Positions 34,468-43,841 of a stretch of DNA of 64,000 nt are shown here, piece after piece (within the stretch, counting starts at the first letter, position 1; each line of letters starts with the position of its first letter). The stretch comes from SB11 sp965222995 (lineage in GTDB: Bacteria; Bacteroidota; Bacteroidia; UBA8524). The translations under genes were made by a program, and so were the position numbers. The notes beneath the pieces were generated by a model, which did not search any database, had not been told where the DNA came from, and was given only the letters and a program-made list of their open reading frames with translations. Location of the stretch: contig OZ244977.1 of assembly GCA_965222995.1 (NCBI GenBank), positions 1,488,001 to 1,552,000 of the forward strand, in the 5' to 3' direction.

Positions 34468-36105
34468 TTAATTGCTTGTTTGGGCTTGATTTATAACAGG
34501 TTGTGTACTTGCCCATAAAATACTATCAGGTGTTGTGCCTAATTCTTTCATTACTTTAGTAAGTTTTGCATGTAAACGCACCCATTCTTTATTTGATGCC
34601 GGTGTAGCATAAGCAGCGTTGGTAAGGTTATACTGTTCGTCGGTATCTTCACCCTCAGCTATATTGTATAATTCATATTCTGTGGGTTGTCCCTTGTCAG
34701 GGTCAAAATATACGGCATATTTCCAGTCTTTTTCTACAATAGCACGAATGTGTGCCGCACCCGGCACTTCAAAATACATATCGTCATACGTGTAATGGGT
34801 ATAATCTTGCACTTCAGCCGTTGGGTCTTTAATAATGGGGGTAAGGTCTTTACCTTTAAAAGTCCATTTATCCCTTTCGCTTCCTTCCAAACCGATTATT
34901 GAAGCCAGTGTAGGCATCACATCAATTAAACTGGCCAAAGAATCGGTTTGTTGAGCTTCCTTAAACAGTTTAGGATTAGAAATAATGAAAGGTACATTTA
35001 AAGTTTCTTTGTATATATTATACATTTTCTGGCGTTGATAACCGTGTGCCACTTTCATATCGCCATGGTCGCTAAGGCGAAGTATTACCGTGTCATCAGT
35101 AAGGTTTTTCTCATCAAACTTCTTTAAAACCCTGTCCATTTCCTTATCAACTAAGCTACATAAATAGGCGTAAAACTTTAAGTATTCGGTTTGTGCTTCT
35201 TCACTTTCAAGGCTTCCATTAGTTACATTACAGAACTCCCTCCAGTTTTTTTGCACCGATGGTTTGGTAGATAAATCTTCGTTCACTGTTGATGGTAACA
35301 CAACAGGAATATCAGCAAAATCAGCAGGGTTATAACCGCCTGCAATATAGGTAGGGTCTTCGCCATGTACTTTCTTACCGATATTAGTACCCGGATATGC
35401 CAGCACATCATGCGGATTTACTAAAGATACGATTAAACAAAACGGTTCGTCTTTTTCAGGGTCATGGTTATCTAAAAAGCCCAAAACACTGTCTTTATAC
35501 AAATCTTCTTTAGGTTTCTCGCCATACAAGGCAGCTTGGCCATTTCCGCTAATAAAACGACCATCGTTATTTACGGTTCCTCCACCAAAGTTGCCCACAT
35601 CCATATTGTCTCCTGCATCAGGCATGTTCCACTCTCTAAACGCCCATTTATTGCCTATATGCTTCACGTCTTCAGCAGTCCAATACAATTGGTCTATTCC
35701 TTTTTCTTCATCTTTTACAAATTGGGTAGGCTTAGTGAGGTGCCATTTGCCTTTAAATACTACTTTGTATCCTGCTTCTTCCATCATCTTGCCCATATTT
35801 TGCAGATTGCTGCTCATTACGGTTTGCATTTGTTGCTTAGTGGCATTGCTACCGAAAGGGTCGTCAAACTCCAAAACTTGTTTTACTCCGTGTTGTGCAG
35901 GGTAAAGTCCTGTAAATAGTGTAACCCTACTTGGTGAGCAGGTGCAAGAATTGATAGCACCTCGGTTGAAAGTAAGCCCGTTTTTCTTTAAACGGTGCAT
36001 TGCAGGAAAGTTTTCTGCTGCAAATTCTTCTGTCCAACACTCAATAGCACTTTGTTGATCTGAAATAAGAATTAGAATGTTGGGTTTTCTCTTTAAGGTT
36101 GTCAT
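34468..36105 (-). CDS. type I sulfatase-like hydrolase
   Basis: A 545-aa sulfatase of the alkaline-phosphatase superfamily. The signature C-S-P-S-R (C56 to R60) carries the cysteine that is converted to formylglycine; L-I-S-D-Q-Q (about 13-18) and S-D-H-G-D-M-K (about 345) supply metal-binding Asp/His; G-K-W-H-L (about 120) is the conserved active-site lysine/histidine motif. No signal peptide is visible, so a cytosolic location is predicted, which is unusual for polysaccharide sulfatases and favours a small sulfate ester or phosphonate substrate. It is divergent from cysteine dioxygenase, with 140 bp between the starts. Confidence 0.85.
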   Translation of the reverse strand: MTTLKRKPNILILISDQQSAIECWTEEFAAENFPAMHRLKKNGLTFNRGAINSCTCSPSRVTLFTGLYPAQHGVKQVLEFDDPFGSNATKQQMQTVMSSNLQNMGKMMEEAGYKVVFKGKWHLTKPTQFVKDEEKGIDQLYWTAEDVKHIGNKWAFREWNMPDAGDNMDVGNFGGGTVNNDGRFISGNGQAALYGEKPKEDLYKDSVLGFLDNHDPEKDEPFCLIVSLVNPHDVLAYPGTNIGKKVHGEDPTYIAGGYNPADFADIPVVLPSTVNEDLSTKPSVQKNWREFCNVTNGSLESEEAQTEYLKFYAYLCSLVDKEMDRVLKKFDEKNLTDDTVILRLSDHGDMKVAHGYQRQKMYNIYKETLNVPFIISNPKLFKEAQQTDSLASLIDVMPTLASIIGLEGSERDKWTFKGKDLTPIIKDPTAEVQDYTHYTYDDMYFEVPGAAHIRAIVEKDWKYAVYFDPDKGQPTEYELYNIAEGEDTDEQYNLTNAAYATPASNKEWVRLHAKLTKVMKELGTTPDSILWASTQPVINQAQTSN

Positions 36106-36245
36106 AATTTGATAGTTTAATTAATAGGCAGGCAATATAACTGCTATATATAGAAAGGCAAGTTAATAGTGGATTAAAAAACAAATTTAATCTTTGATTA
36201 AGAAATATTTATGAGTATAATAAGACCTCACCAACAGTTAATGTT

Positions 36246-36779
36246 TTGGACAAAATTACTACCATAGAAAGCCTAGTTGAAGATTTAGAACGATGTAGCA
36301 GCGAAAGTGAATACGCTCAATTGATTAAATACATTGATTTACCCATTGAAGAGCTTGCCCCTTATACTTATTGGGACAAAGAAGGTTACACAAGAAATTG
36401 TGTAGAAAGAACTGATGATTATGAACTTTTACTATTGTGTTGGGATATAGGGCAAAAAACACCCATACATTGCCATAATGAACAAGAGTGTTGGGTATAT
36501 GTAGCTCAAGGTGAAATTGAAGAAGTACGTTATAAGTGGGACGGAATTTCACCCGAACCGGAGGTTATAAGTGAGGGTGTAGCCATTAGGGGAAACCTAA
36601 GTTATATGAATGACGATATGGGCTACCATACCCTAGAAAATGTAGGAGAGGGCAGAGCCATGAGCTTACACTTATATGTAAAAGCCATTACCGAATGCAC
36701 CATTTGGGATGAAACACAGCATAACTTTATCAGAAAAATACAAAGTTACCATACTGACAGGGGTAAAGTATTAGTTTAA
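36246..36779 (+). CDS. cysteine dioxygenase
   Basis: A 177-aa cupin enzyme that oxidises L-cysteine to cysteine sulfinate with Fe(II) and O2. Iron ligands are H75, H77 and H128. Substrate-binding Y48 and R50 occur in the Y-T-R-N motif. C82 and Y144 align with human C93 and Y157, whose thioether crosslink boosts activity; most bacterial enzymes lack this cysteine. Length is shorter than mammalian CDO (about 200 aa) but normal for bacteria. The start codon is TTG, since no in-frame ATG precedes the conserved region. It is divergent from the sulfatase. Confidence 0.87.
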   Translation: MDKITTIESLVEDLERCSSESEYAQLIKYIDLPIEELAPYTYWDKEGYTRNCVERTDDYELLLLCWDIGQKTPIHCHNEQECWVYVAQGEIEEVRYKWDGISPEPEVISEGVAIRGNLSYMNDDMGYHTLENVGEGRAMSLHLYVKAITECTIWDETQHNFIRKIQSYHTDRGKVLV

Positions 36780-36803
36780 CTCTAGTATATAATCCACTGA
36801 ATA

Positions 36804-36835
36804 AAAAAGCCTTACTAATTTTAGTAAGGCTTTTT
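36804..36835. terminator. bidirectional terminator between CDO and floA
   Basis: AAAAAGCCTTACT / AGTAAGGCTTTTT perfect stem with a short AT loop, located between two convergent stop codons. Confidence 0.85.
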
Positions 36836-36855
36836 CTATATTGTAAAACAGGAAT

Positions 36856-37833
36856 CTATTTTTTCTTATTACTATCCTTGTTAGGCTTCGCAATACTTTC
36901 ACGCATATCTGTGTCAGCCTGAATATTTTGCATTTTGTAATAATCCATAATACCTAAATTACCACTTCTAAAAGATTCTGCCATAGCTAATGGTATTTCG
37001 GCTTCTGCTTCAATAACTCGTGCTCTGGCTTCTTGTATTTTAGCTTTAAATTCTTGCTCTGCCGCTACCGCCATTGCTCTACGCTCTTCGGCGCGTGCAT
37101 TAGCCACTTTAAGGTCGGCATCCGCTTGGTCGGTTTGTAATTTTGCCCCTACGTTGCTTCCTATATCAATATCAGCAATATCAATAGAAAGTATCTCAAA
37201 CGCAGTTCCCGCATCCAAACCCTTATCCAAAACTACTGTAGAAATACGGTCGGGATTTTCCATTACTTCTTTGTGGTTCTCTGCACTACCAATAGTGGTC
37301 ACAATACCTTCACCCACACGGGCAAGTATGGTTTCTTCACCAGCACCACCTACCAGTTGGCGTATGTTGGTACGTACCGTTACACGGGCTTTGGCAATTA
37401 ATTGTATACCGTCTTTGGCTACCGCAGCAACGGGAGGAGTGTTTATTACACGTGGGTCTACCGAGCGTTTTACCGCATCAAATACGTCCCGCCCAGCAAG
37501 GTCTATAGCAGTTGCCATTTTAAAATCTAAGGCAATATTTGCCTTATCAGCACTAATAAGGGCTTTAATTACATTATTTACATTACCACCTGCCAAGTAG
37601 TGCGTTTCCATTTCATTCATGGTTATTTTTAACCCTGCTTTGGTAGAGTTAATTAAAGCATTTACAATTAACGGTGGTGGTACTTTTCTAAAACGCATAA
37701 ATACCAACTGTACCAAGCTTACCCTTACACCTGAAATGTATGCGGTAAACCACAAACGCACCGGTATAAAGTACGATAAAATAAACACCCCGATTATTGA
37801 GGCTACTGCTATAATGATAATGGTAATATCCAT
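36856..37833 (-). CDS. floA: flotillin-like protein FloA
   Basis: A 325-aa bacterial flotillin (UPF0365) that scaffolds membrane microdomains. It has an N-terminal membrane segment (about 2-28), then L-W-F-T-A-Y-I-S-G-V-R-V and the SPFH domain, with V-D-P-R-V-I-N-T-P-P and T-V-R-T-N-I-R-Q-L-V-G-G-A-G-E-E-T-I. An Ala/Glu-rich coiled coil (A-D-L-K-V-A-N-A-R-A-E-E-R-R-A) and a Lys-rich tail follow. Its start lies 1 bp from the stop of nfeD, giving the canonical nfeD-floA operon. Confidence 0.93.
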   Translation of the reverse strand: MDITIIIIAVASIIGVFILSYFIPVRLWFTAYISGVRVSLVQLVFMRFRKVPPPLIVNALINSTKAGLKITMNEMETHYLAGGNVNNVIKALISADKANIALDFKMATAIDLAGRDVFDAVKRSVDPRVINTPPVAAVAKDGIQLIAKARVTVRTNIRQLVGGAGEETILARVGEGIVTTIGSAENHKEVMENPDRISTVVLDKGLDAGTAFEILSIDIADIDIGSNVGAKLQTDQADADLKVANARAEERRAMAVAAEQEFKAKIQEARARVIEAEAEIPLAMAESFRSGNLGIMDYYKMQNIQADTDMRESIAKPNKDSNKKK

Positions 37834-37834
37834 A

Positions 37835-38299
37835 TTATTCTGATTTAGTAACTATAATTTTTGAACCTTCAATTCTAAGAATTGATATTTTCGAATGTAC
37901 TGGTATTTTTTCTCCCTCACTGCTTACTTCAAACTTCTCATCATCAAATAACGCCGTACCCATAGGGCGAATATCCGATAATGCTATACCTATTTTGCCT
38001 ATTGGCATATTAGTAGTGTCTATAGTGTTAGCTTTACCCTCGAGACTGTCGTTTAGCGACAGTCTATCCCAAGTGCCTGATTTTAAACTGTAATATATGG
38101 CAGAGCCTGTTGCAATAACTGATACTGCCAAGATAACATGTCCGTACACATTACCATGGTGGGCATAAGCACTATATACGGCAAACCCTATAATACCCAA
38201 AGCTATTACCCCCAAAACACCACCGGGTACTACCAATACCTCAAGCACTAGAAGAATGATACCTAATAGAATTAAGACAATAATGGCAAAAACACTCAT
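37835..38299 (-). CDS. NfeD family membrane protein
   Basis: A short NfeD protein of 154 aa: two or three transmembrane helices (about 3-45 and 55-75) followed by an OB-fold domain ending K-I-S-I-L-R-I-E-G-S-K-I-I-V-T-K. NfeD proteins partner flotillins and are often co-transcribed, as here. The start is the ATG at 38299; the longer frame from a TTG at 38329 is excluded because the -7 promoter element overlaps it. Confidence 0.88.
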   Translation of the reverse strand: MSVFAIIVLILLGIILLVLEVLVVPGGVLGVIALGIIGFAVYSAYAHHGNVYGHVILAVSVIATGSAIYYSLKSGTWDRLSLNDSLEGKANTIDTTNMPIGKIGIALSDIRPMGTALFDDEKFEVSSEGEKIPVHSKISILRIEGSKIIVTKSE

Positions 38300-38326
38300 A
38301 AGAAAACCCTTTATGGATTTTTTGTG

Positions 38327-38334
38327 CAAAGATA
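38327..38334 (-). promoter_or_regulatory. -7 promoter element (TATCTTTG) of nfeD-floA
   Basis: Exact TAnnTTTG on the minus strand, 27 bp upstream of the nfeD ATG. It decides the start codon of nfeD. Confidence 0.55.
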
Positions 38335-38416
38335 TGTTTTAGTAGAGCTAATATTGTTTTTTATTTTAACAATGTACACCCGTTTTAATTATATTTAGGT
38401 TTTTAATTGCTTAATT

Positions 38417-39739
38417 ATGATAAATCTGTCCTCTTTAAAACTTGCATTCTTATTATTTGCTTTTTGCATAGCTTCATTTACCCATCTCATTGCACAAAAG
38501 AATACTGAAGTAACAATAGAAAATGCAAAAGGGCTTTACCTTAAAGAAATACTCACCATTAATAGCTTAAACCCTGATACGCATTTTGGCGCAGGGAAAG
38601 GCTCTATTTTTTTTAAAATTAAAGGAAACTACCTTTTTGTTGCCAATTTAATTACGAGTAAAGGTTTATATCTAAACGGTGTCAAACTATATAAGGTTAA
38701 TTTAGATAATACTAAGGAAATAACTTCTGCAACCTTAGACTTATCAGAACACTTAATGCCTACATTTTCTGATATATGCTTACTTGAAAACAACAAGTTT
38801 GCTTTAATTTCAAAATATGGCGTATTAGAAGGTGAATGGACGGATACAATTGCTACGGTAACCCATTTATACATTTTGAACCAAATTAACTTTCTCCCAA
38901 AAAAGGGTAAGGTGCTAAATGATAGTACTTTATTGCTAACAGCATATAATGGCGGTATGTACCAAAACTTTATAAGGAATACAATTTACCCTGCGGGTTA
39001 CGGGCTATATAACCTTAACTCACACGAAATAACATATTACAAACCTACCCTCATTAAAGGCTCGATATTTATGACTTACAGCGGGCATCGTTTTATAAGC
39101 ACTGTTGGTAATAATATTGTACACTCTAACGGATTTAACTACACTTTATACTTAGAAGATATCAATAAGCATGTTTATATTGATACACTACACCAAAAAA
39201 TTAAGGATCCTTATTGGGTAGAGGTTAGTGAGGCGGAAATAAATGCCTTAAATGCTTTAGACCGCAAGACACACTATAATGAAATCGTTCGTGCTTATGC
39301 ACAAATAAGATTAAGAATAAGTAATATTCATAGTATACATTCCATAGAGGGAAACGATAATATGTTTTTAGTTTATTTAAGGTATGGCAATACCTACTTT
39401 TTAAAACACAGAGAATACGAAAAAACCACCTCTGATCTTTACACTATTAAAGATAATAAGCTAAAAAAAATAAATTCAGATATACATTTCCCAAACAATA
39501 TAAAATCTACCGATACTATTAATAATAAACACCACATGGCAAGATTGACAGGGGAATCTAGCTTTAGTAATAAGTATGCTGTACTATTCCATATGGAACA
39601 TGATGTAGAAGATTTTAAACAAATGATTTTAAGCGAGAACAGTAAAAATACCTTACATGATTATTATACCATTAAAAGTAACCAATATAAAGAAGCTAAA
39701 CCACTAAGCCCTTACCTTTATATATACAAATACTATTAG
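38417..39739 (+). CDS. secreted protein of unknown function
   Basis: A 440-aa protein with a signal peptide (about 1-27, ending L-I-A-Q). The mature part is strand-rich and contains repeated segments such as K-I-K-G-N-Y-L-F-V-A-N and L-L-E-N-N-K-F-A-L-I-S, suggesting a propeller-like fold like the 6-bladed Bacteroidota proteins, which I cannot confirm. There is no T9SS C-terminal domain. Codon use and Asn/Lys/Tyr/Ile-rich composition fit the AT-rich host. Confidence 0.55.
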   Translation: MINLSSLKLAFLLFAFCIASFTHLIAQKNTEVTIENAKGLYLKEILTINSLNPDTHFGAGKGSIFFKIKGNYLFVANLITSKGLYLNGVKLYKVNLDNTKEITSATLDLSEHLMPTFSDICLLENNKFALISKYGVLEGEWTDTIATVTHLYILNQINFLPKKGKVLNDSTLLLTAYNGGMYQNFIRNTIYPAGYGLYNLNSHEITYYKPTLIKGSIFMTYSGHRFISTVGNNIVHSNGFNYTLYLEDINKHVYIDTLHQKIKDPYWVEVSEAEINALNALDRKTHYNEIVRAYAQIRLRISNIHSIHSIEGNDNMFLVYLRYGNTYFLKHREYEKTTSDLYTIKDNKLKKINSDIHFPNNIKSTDTINNKHHMARLTGESSFSNKYAVLFHMEHDVEDFKQMILSENSKNTLHDYYTIKSNQYKEAKPLSPYLYIYKYY

Positions 39740-39802
39740 CCCTTAAGCTGTAAACCAAAAAAGAGGGTAATTATCTTCTCTTAAAATAGTATCATATTAA
39801 AA

Positions 39803-40288
39803 CTAATTAGTTGTTGCACTAAGCTTACTTAAGGTTGCTTTTACAGCATCTAAATTAGGTACTTCTCCGGCATTTTCAAGTACTTCAGCATACTGAATAA
39901 TACCCTCGCCATCAATAACAAAAGCAGAGCGTTTTGAAACACCTTTCAATCCCCAGGCAAAAGTATCGTAAAAGCTGCCGTAAGCCGGTGATGCTTCTTT
40001 ATTAAAATCACTCAGCAATGTAAAGTTGTAGTTTTCTGTTTCTTTAAATTTAGCCAATACCGGCGGGCTATCTACAGAAATACCTAACACCTCGGCATTT
40101 AAGTTATTGTAGTTAGCAATATCATCACGCACACTGCACAGCTCTGCTGTGCACACATTGGTAAAGGCTAAAGGAAAAAATAACAGTACCACATTTTTGC
40201 CTTTATATTCTTCTAATGAAACTTCTTTTCTGTCTGTATTAACCAGTTTAAAAGTAGGGGCTTTATCGCCAATTTTTAATATACTCAT
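39803..40288 (-). CDS. peroxiredoxin (AhpE/BCP-like)
   Basis: A 161-aa thiol peroxidase that reduces hydroperoxides. The active-site segment is F-P-L-A-F-T-N-V-C-T-A-E-L-C, with peroxidatic C46 (P-x-x-x-T-x-x-C) and C51, the position of the resolving cysteine in BCP-type enzymes. The later W-G-L-K-G-V-S-K-R-S-A-F-V-I supplies the conserved Arg. It overlaps the upstream fatty-acid hydroxylase gene by four bases (ATGA), so the two are translationally coupled. Confidence 0.9.
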   Translation of the reverse strand: MSILKIGDKAPTFKLVNTDRKEVSLEEYKGKNVVLLFFPLAFTNVCTAELCSVRDDIANYNNLNAEVLGISVDSPPVLAKFKETENYNFTLLSDFNKEASPAYGSFYDTFAWGLKGVSKRSAFVIDGEGIIQYAEVLENAGEVPNLDAVKATLSKLSATTN

Positions 40289-41202
40289 AGTTTTTGTAAC
40301 AATTCGGGTGTGTTTATGTTCTGTGAAATGGTAGGTTGCTTATATAATTTTTGTCTTAATTGGCTCGAAGTTAATGTACTTCCGTCATGGCTCCATCCCG
40401 GTGGGCCAAATACATACATTAACTTATCTTTTATTTTGGGCGATTTTCTAACATCAGTCCATATTTTACTCCACTCACCCCAAACCACTCTAGGAAGGAA
40501 ATAAGTATTAAGCTTTTTAGTTAAACCATAATCAACCGCTTCATCTTCTTTGGCAAAAGTGCCAAACAGTTTGTCCCAAATAATCAAAACCTGCCCCATA
40601 TTTTTATCTAAATACTTGGGGTTACTTCCGTGATGAACTCTGTGGTGGGAGGGAGTTACCAATATTTTTTCTACCCAACCCAGTTTGCCCACTGTTTTGG
40701 TATGCACAAAAAAGGCATAGGCTTGGTTTACAGCATACATAAACATAACCTCTTGCCCTGTAAACCCTAAGAAACCACAAGGCAAAAAGAATATAAACCT
40801 GTACATTGGCTGCATAACAGACGACCGCAAAGCCACAGAAAAATTAAATAAGTTACTACTGTGGTGGTTGGCATGAACCGCCCAAAAGAAGCGGCAATAA
40901 TGCTCAACCCTATGTAACCAGTAAAAGCAAAAGTCTTGTGCTATGAAAACGCCTACCCACCGCAGCACAGGGTTTTGTATTGAAATGATAGCGTAATTGT
41001 CTGCTATAAAGTTAATTACAGTAAAGCAAATACCTATCATTAAAAAATCAAAAGCAGCACCCATTATACCTAAACCAAGATTTGTGAAGAAGTCTTTGAT
41101 ATTGTATAGCCTTAAACCCTTGAAGCGGCTAATAAAAACCTCACCCATAATAAATATAGCATAAATGGGTGTAGTTATATATATGAGGTATTCGCTCATC
41201 AT
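40285..41202 (-). CDS. sterol desaturase / fatty acid hydroxylase family protein
   Basis: A membrane di-iron oxygenase of about 305 aa. The three histidine boxes are clear: H-R-V-E-H, H-A-N-H-H-S and H-H-R-V-H-H-G, within four predicted helices. Such enzymes hydroxylate or desaturate lipids (for example carotenoids, sphingolipid-like or ornithine lipids); the substrate is not clear. Coupling to a peroxiredoxin suggests a link to lipid peroxides, an inference. The ATG at 41202 (or 41199) is preferred because the -7 element overlaps the earlier TTG. Confidence 0.85.
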   Translation of the reverse strand: MMSEYLIYITTPIYAIFIMGEVFISRFKGLRLYNIKDFFTNLGLGIMGAAFDFLMIGICFTVINFIADNYAIISIQNPVLRWVGVFIAQDFCFYWLHRVEHYCRFFWAVHANHHSSNLFNFSVALRSSVMQPMYRFIFFLPCGFLGFTGQEVMFMYAVNQAYAFFVHTKTVGKLGWVEKILVTPSHHRVHHGSNPKYLDKNMGQVLIIWDKLFGTFAKEDEAVDYGLTKKLNTYFLPRVVWGEWSKIWTDVRKSPKIKDKLMYVFGPPGWSHDGSTLTSSQLRQKLYKQPTISQNINTPELLQKL

Positions 41203-41211
41203 AGGCGGCTG

Positions 41212-41219
41212 CAAAAATA
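41212..41219 (-). promoter_or_regulatory. -7 promoter element (TATTTTTG) of the hydroxylase-peroxiredoxin operon
   Basis: Exact TAnnTTTG on the minus strand, ending 9 bp upstream of the ATG at 41202, implying a very short leader. Confidence 0.45.
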
Positions 41220-41264
41220 ACTATATTGCAAATAAATTCGTCTTACACGGGTAAGAGTTTAGCT

Positions 41265-43670
41265 ATGAGAAGATTCTATTTACTTTTTTTATTGATTTTT
41301 AGTGTTTTATGGTCAAACGCTCAATCGTTTTGCAGTCATTTCAAGCCCGATTATACAGCTTTTGCAAAAAGTACCCAAATTGAAGACTTAAGGACTGATT
41401 CATTTGAGGTGAACAACTACCACATTAATCTTGATATTACAGATTTTATAGGTAGAGAAATTAAAGGGTATACAGACGTAAAAATTCAATCTAAAATAAA
41501 TGGTTTACAGAATATTAGATTAGACTTATTAAAGTTAAAAATTAATAAAATATCTATAGCAAACACCACACTTAACTACACATATAACAACACCAGTATT
41601 GCTATAAATTTAGGAACTGCCAGAAATGCTAGCGATACCTTTACCATTAGAGTTGAATACGAAGGAGTGCCCCAGAAAGATGCACAGTGGGGCGGTTTCT
41701 ACTTTTCGGGGGTATATGCTTGGAATATGGGAGTAGGGTTTGCTGCAGAGCCTCACAACTTCGGGCGAGTTTGGTTCCCCTGTGTAGACGACTTTAAAAG
41801 CCGCTCGTTATATGATTTTACCATTACCGCTAAAGACAACAACCAAGTACTATGCAACGGATTGCTGCAAAGCGAGGTAGACAATAATAACGGAACTAAA
41901 ACATGGCATTGGAAACTAAGCAACACCATACCTACTTACTTAGCATCAATAGTGGTGGCTCCTATATTTATAACAAACGACATATATAACAGCACGCTTA
42001 GCGGCAATACACCCATTACACTATCAGCAGGTGATACTACAAAAATGAAAGCCTCGTTTGCTAACCTTAAAGGTGCTTTTGCCGGTTTTGAGAAGTGGTA
42101 CGGTAAGCACCGCTTTGAGCGTGTAGGCTTCCATGCTGTGCCTTTTAATGCTGGAGCTATGGAACATGCCACTAATATAGCTTACCCCATTTATGCCAGC
42201 GACGGTACTTTGAATAACGAAACCCTTATGGCGCATGAGTTTGCTCACCACTGGTGGGGGAATAATATTACCTGCTGTACTGCCGAAGATATGTGGCTGA
42301 ATGAAGGTTGGGCATCCTACTCGGAAAGTATATTTTTAGAGCATGTATATGGCAAGCAACGCTATAAAGAGAGTGTAATGGCTAATCATATAGATGTGCT
42401 TCGTTGGGCACACTTGCGTGATGGTAAACCCAGAGCAATTAGCGGCGTACCTCATGCTTATACCTACGGTCAACATGTATATAACAAAGGGGCTGATGTA
42501 GCACATACACTACGCGGGTACATGGGTGATACCGATTTTGAAAAGGGAATAAAAGACTTTCAGGAAAAATATAAATATAGCGATGTGAGCAGTGAAGATT
42601 TTAAAAACACATTGCAAACACACACAAGTGCCAACTTAACCTCATTTTTTAATAATTGGGTGTACGAAGCCGGTTTCCCTGCATTTTCTGCATATATTGA
42701 GGGCGTAACACCTACACAAGGCAACTATAGCTGTACGGTTAAAGTGCACCAGCAATTACGCTTTACCAATAAAACCTATACGTATGTACCGCTTACACTA
42801 TCTTTCGTAAACCAAGGCGGGGCAGAGGTTACAGAGAACATTACAGTTAATAAAAGAGATACTACTTTTATATTTAGTCTGCCTATAGAGCCTATTTTAG
42901 TAATTGCAGACCGTGATGAAAAACTAAGCGATGCAGTTTCTGAAAACGAGCAGATAATACAGTTTGCGGGCGTTTATAATTATAGCAATGCTTTTATCAC
43001 ACTAAATGCAGCTAATAATATAAGCGGGGGAGAGTTGGTTCGGGTAGAACACCATTGGACGGCTCCCGTACCAAGCAAAATACCCTATCCCAATTTATAT
43101 GCATCAGAAAGCCGCTATTGGCGGGTAATAGGCACTTGGAAAGACAGTTTATTACCTGTTACAGCAACTATAGTATATGACGGTAGCACTCCCGGAGGGT
43201 TTGGTAGTGGCTGGTTAGACAACGACCTGATTAAAACAACGGAAGACAGTTTGGTATTGTTGCATAGAACAAATGCGAGTGAACAATGGACGATATATCC
43301 TCACTATACCAAAACAACAGGTAACAAAAACGACAGGAGAGGGAATATTGCCTTAAACGGACTTAAAAAAGGGGAGTATGTTTTAGCCATGTACGATAGA
43401 ACCTTAGGAGTTATCAAACCTACAGATAACAAGCAAGGTAAGCTGAAAATATATCCTAACCCTACCAGCGGATTTGTTAGAATAGAATTTGATGATGTTT
43501 ATCGTTCTACCAAGCTTCATGTTATAGATAATAAAGGAGCTTCCATTAAAACCATCCCCATCTACACAGGGCAAAACTTTATTAAGATAGATACCACAGG
43601 TTGGCGTTCAGGTATTTATTATGTAGGTATAGGCAATACAAAGAATTTAGAGAAGTTAGTAATTGAATAA
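41265..43670 (+). CDS. secreted M1 family aminopeptidase with T9SS domain
   Basis: A roughly 801-aa zinc metallopeptidase. It has a signal peptide, an N-terminal beta saddle (I-N-L-D-I-T-D-F-I-G-R-E-I-K-G-Y), then the catalytic domain with H324-E-F-A-H328 and E347 eighteen residues later. The exopeptidase motif reads G-A-M-E-H rather than the usual GAMEN. A type IX secretion C-terminal domain closes the protein (Y-P-N-P-T-S-G-F-V-R-I-E, ending S-G-I-Y-Y-V-G-I-G). It is exported to the surface or medium to degrade peptides. The signal peptide fixes the start at 41265, not the TTG at 41226. Confidence 0.92.
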   Translation: MRRFYLLFLLIFSVLWSNAQSFCSHFKPDYTAFAKSTQIEDLRTDSFEVNNYHINLDITDFIGREIKGYTDVKIQSKINGLQNIRLDLLKLKINKISIANTTLNYTYNNTSIAINLGTARNASDTFTIRVEYEGVPQKDAQWGGFYFSGVYAWNMGVGFAAEPHNFGRVWFPCVDDFKSRSLYDFTITAKDNNQVLCNGLLQSEVDNNNGTKTWHWKLSNTIPTYLASIVVAPIFITNDIYNSTLSGNTPITLSAGDTTKMKASFANLKGAFAGFEKWYGKHRFERVGFHAVPFNAGAMEHATNIAYPIYASDGTLNNETLMAHEFAHHWWGNNITCCTAEDMWLNEGWASYSESIFLEHVYGKQRYKESVMANHIDVLRWAHLRDGKPRAISGVPHAYTYGQHVYNKGADVAHTLRGYMGDTDFEKGIKDFQEKYKYSDVSSEDFKNTLQTHTSANLTSFFNNWVYEAGFPAFSAYIEGVTPTQGNYSCTVKVHQQLRFTNKTYTYVPLTLSFVNQGGAEVTENITVNKRDTTFIFSLPIEPILVIADRDEKLSDAVSENEQIIQFAGVYNYSNAFITLNAANNISGGELVRVEHHWTAPVPSKIPYPNLYASESRYWRVIGTWKDSLLPVTATIVYDGSTPGGFGSGWLDNDLIKTTEDSLVLLHRTNASEQWTIYPHYTKTTGNKNDRRGNIALNGLKKGEYVLAMYDRTLGVIKPTDNKQGKLKIYPNPTSGFVRIEFDDVYRSTKLHVIDNKGASIKTIPIYTGQNFIKIDTTGWRSGIYYVGIGNTKNLEKLVIE

Positions 43671-43697
43671 TTTTATCTAAAATCACTGCCTGCGCCG

Positions 43698-43728
43698 TTT
43701 GAAGTTTAGCAAAATAGCACTACATTTG
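43698..43728 (+). promoter_or_regulatory. sigma-ABfr-type promoter of tRNA-Cys
   Basis: TTTG (43698-43701), 19-bp spacer, TACATTTG (43721-43728): the best consensus match in the window. The tRNA starts 13 bp downstream. Confidence 0.85.
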
Positions 43729-43740
43729 CACACCTTATAA

Positions 43741-43811
43741 GGTCTCATGGCCGAGTGGCTAGGCACGGGTCTGCAAAACCCTTTACGGCGGTTCGAATCC
43801 GCCTGAGACCT
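43741..43811 (+). tRNA. tRNA-Cys (anticodon GCA)
   Basis: Acceptor stem GGTCTCA / TGAGACC, discriminator T (U73, the identity base for cysteine), D arm GCCGAGTGGCTAGGCA, anticodon loop CTGCAAA with GCA, and T arm GGCGG-TTCGAAT-CCGCC. CCA is not encoded. A strong promoter precedes it and the MBL gene begins 30 bp after it, so both may share a transcript. Confidence 0.95.
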
Positions 43812-43841
43812 CTACCTTTCACCAAAAAGCACTTCACACCT

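Noticed and set aside
35536..35919. Two overlapping open frames antisense to the sulfatase gene
   Set aside because: They lie opposite a clear sulfatase domain, and their composition follows the opposite strand's codons.
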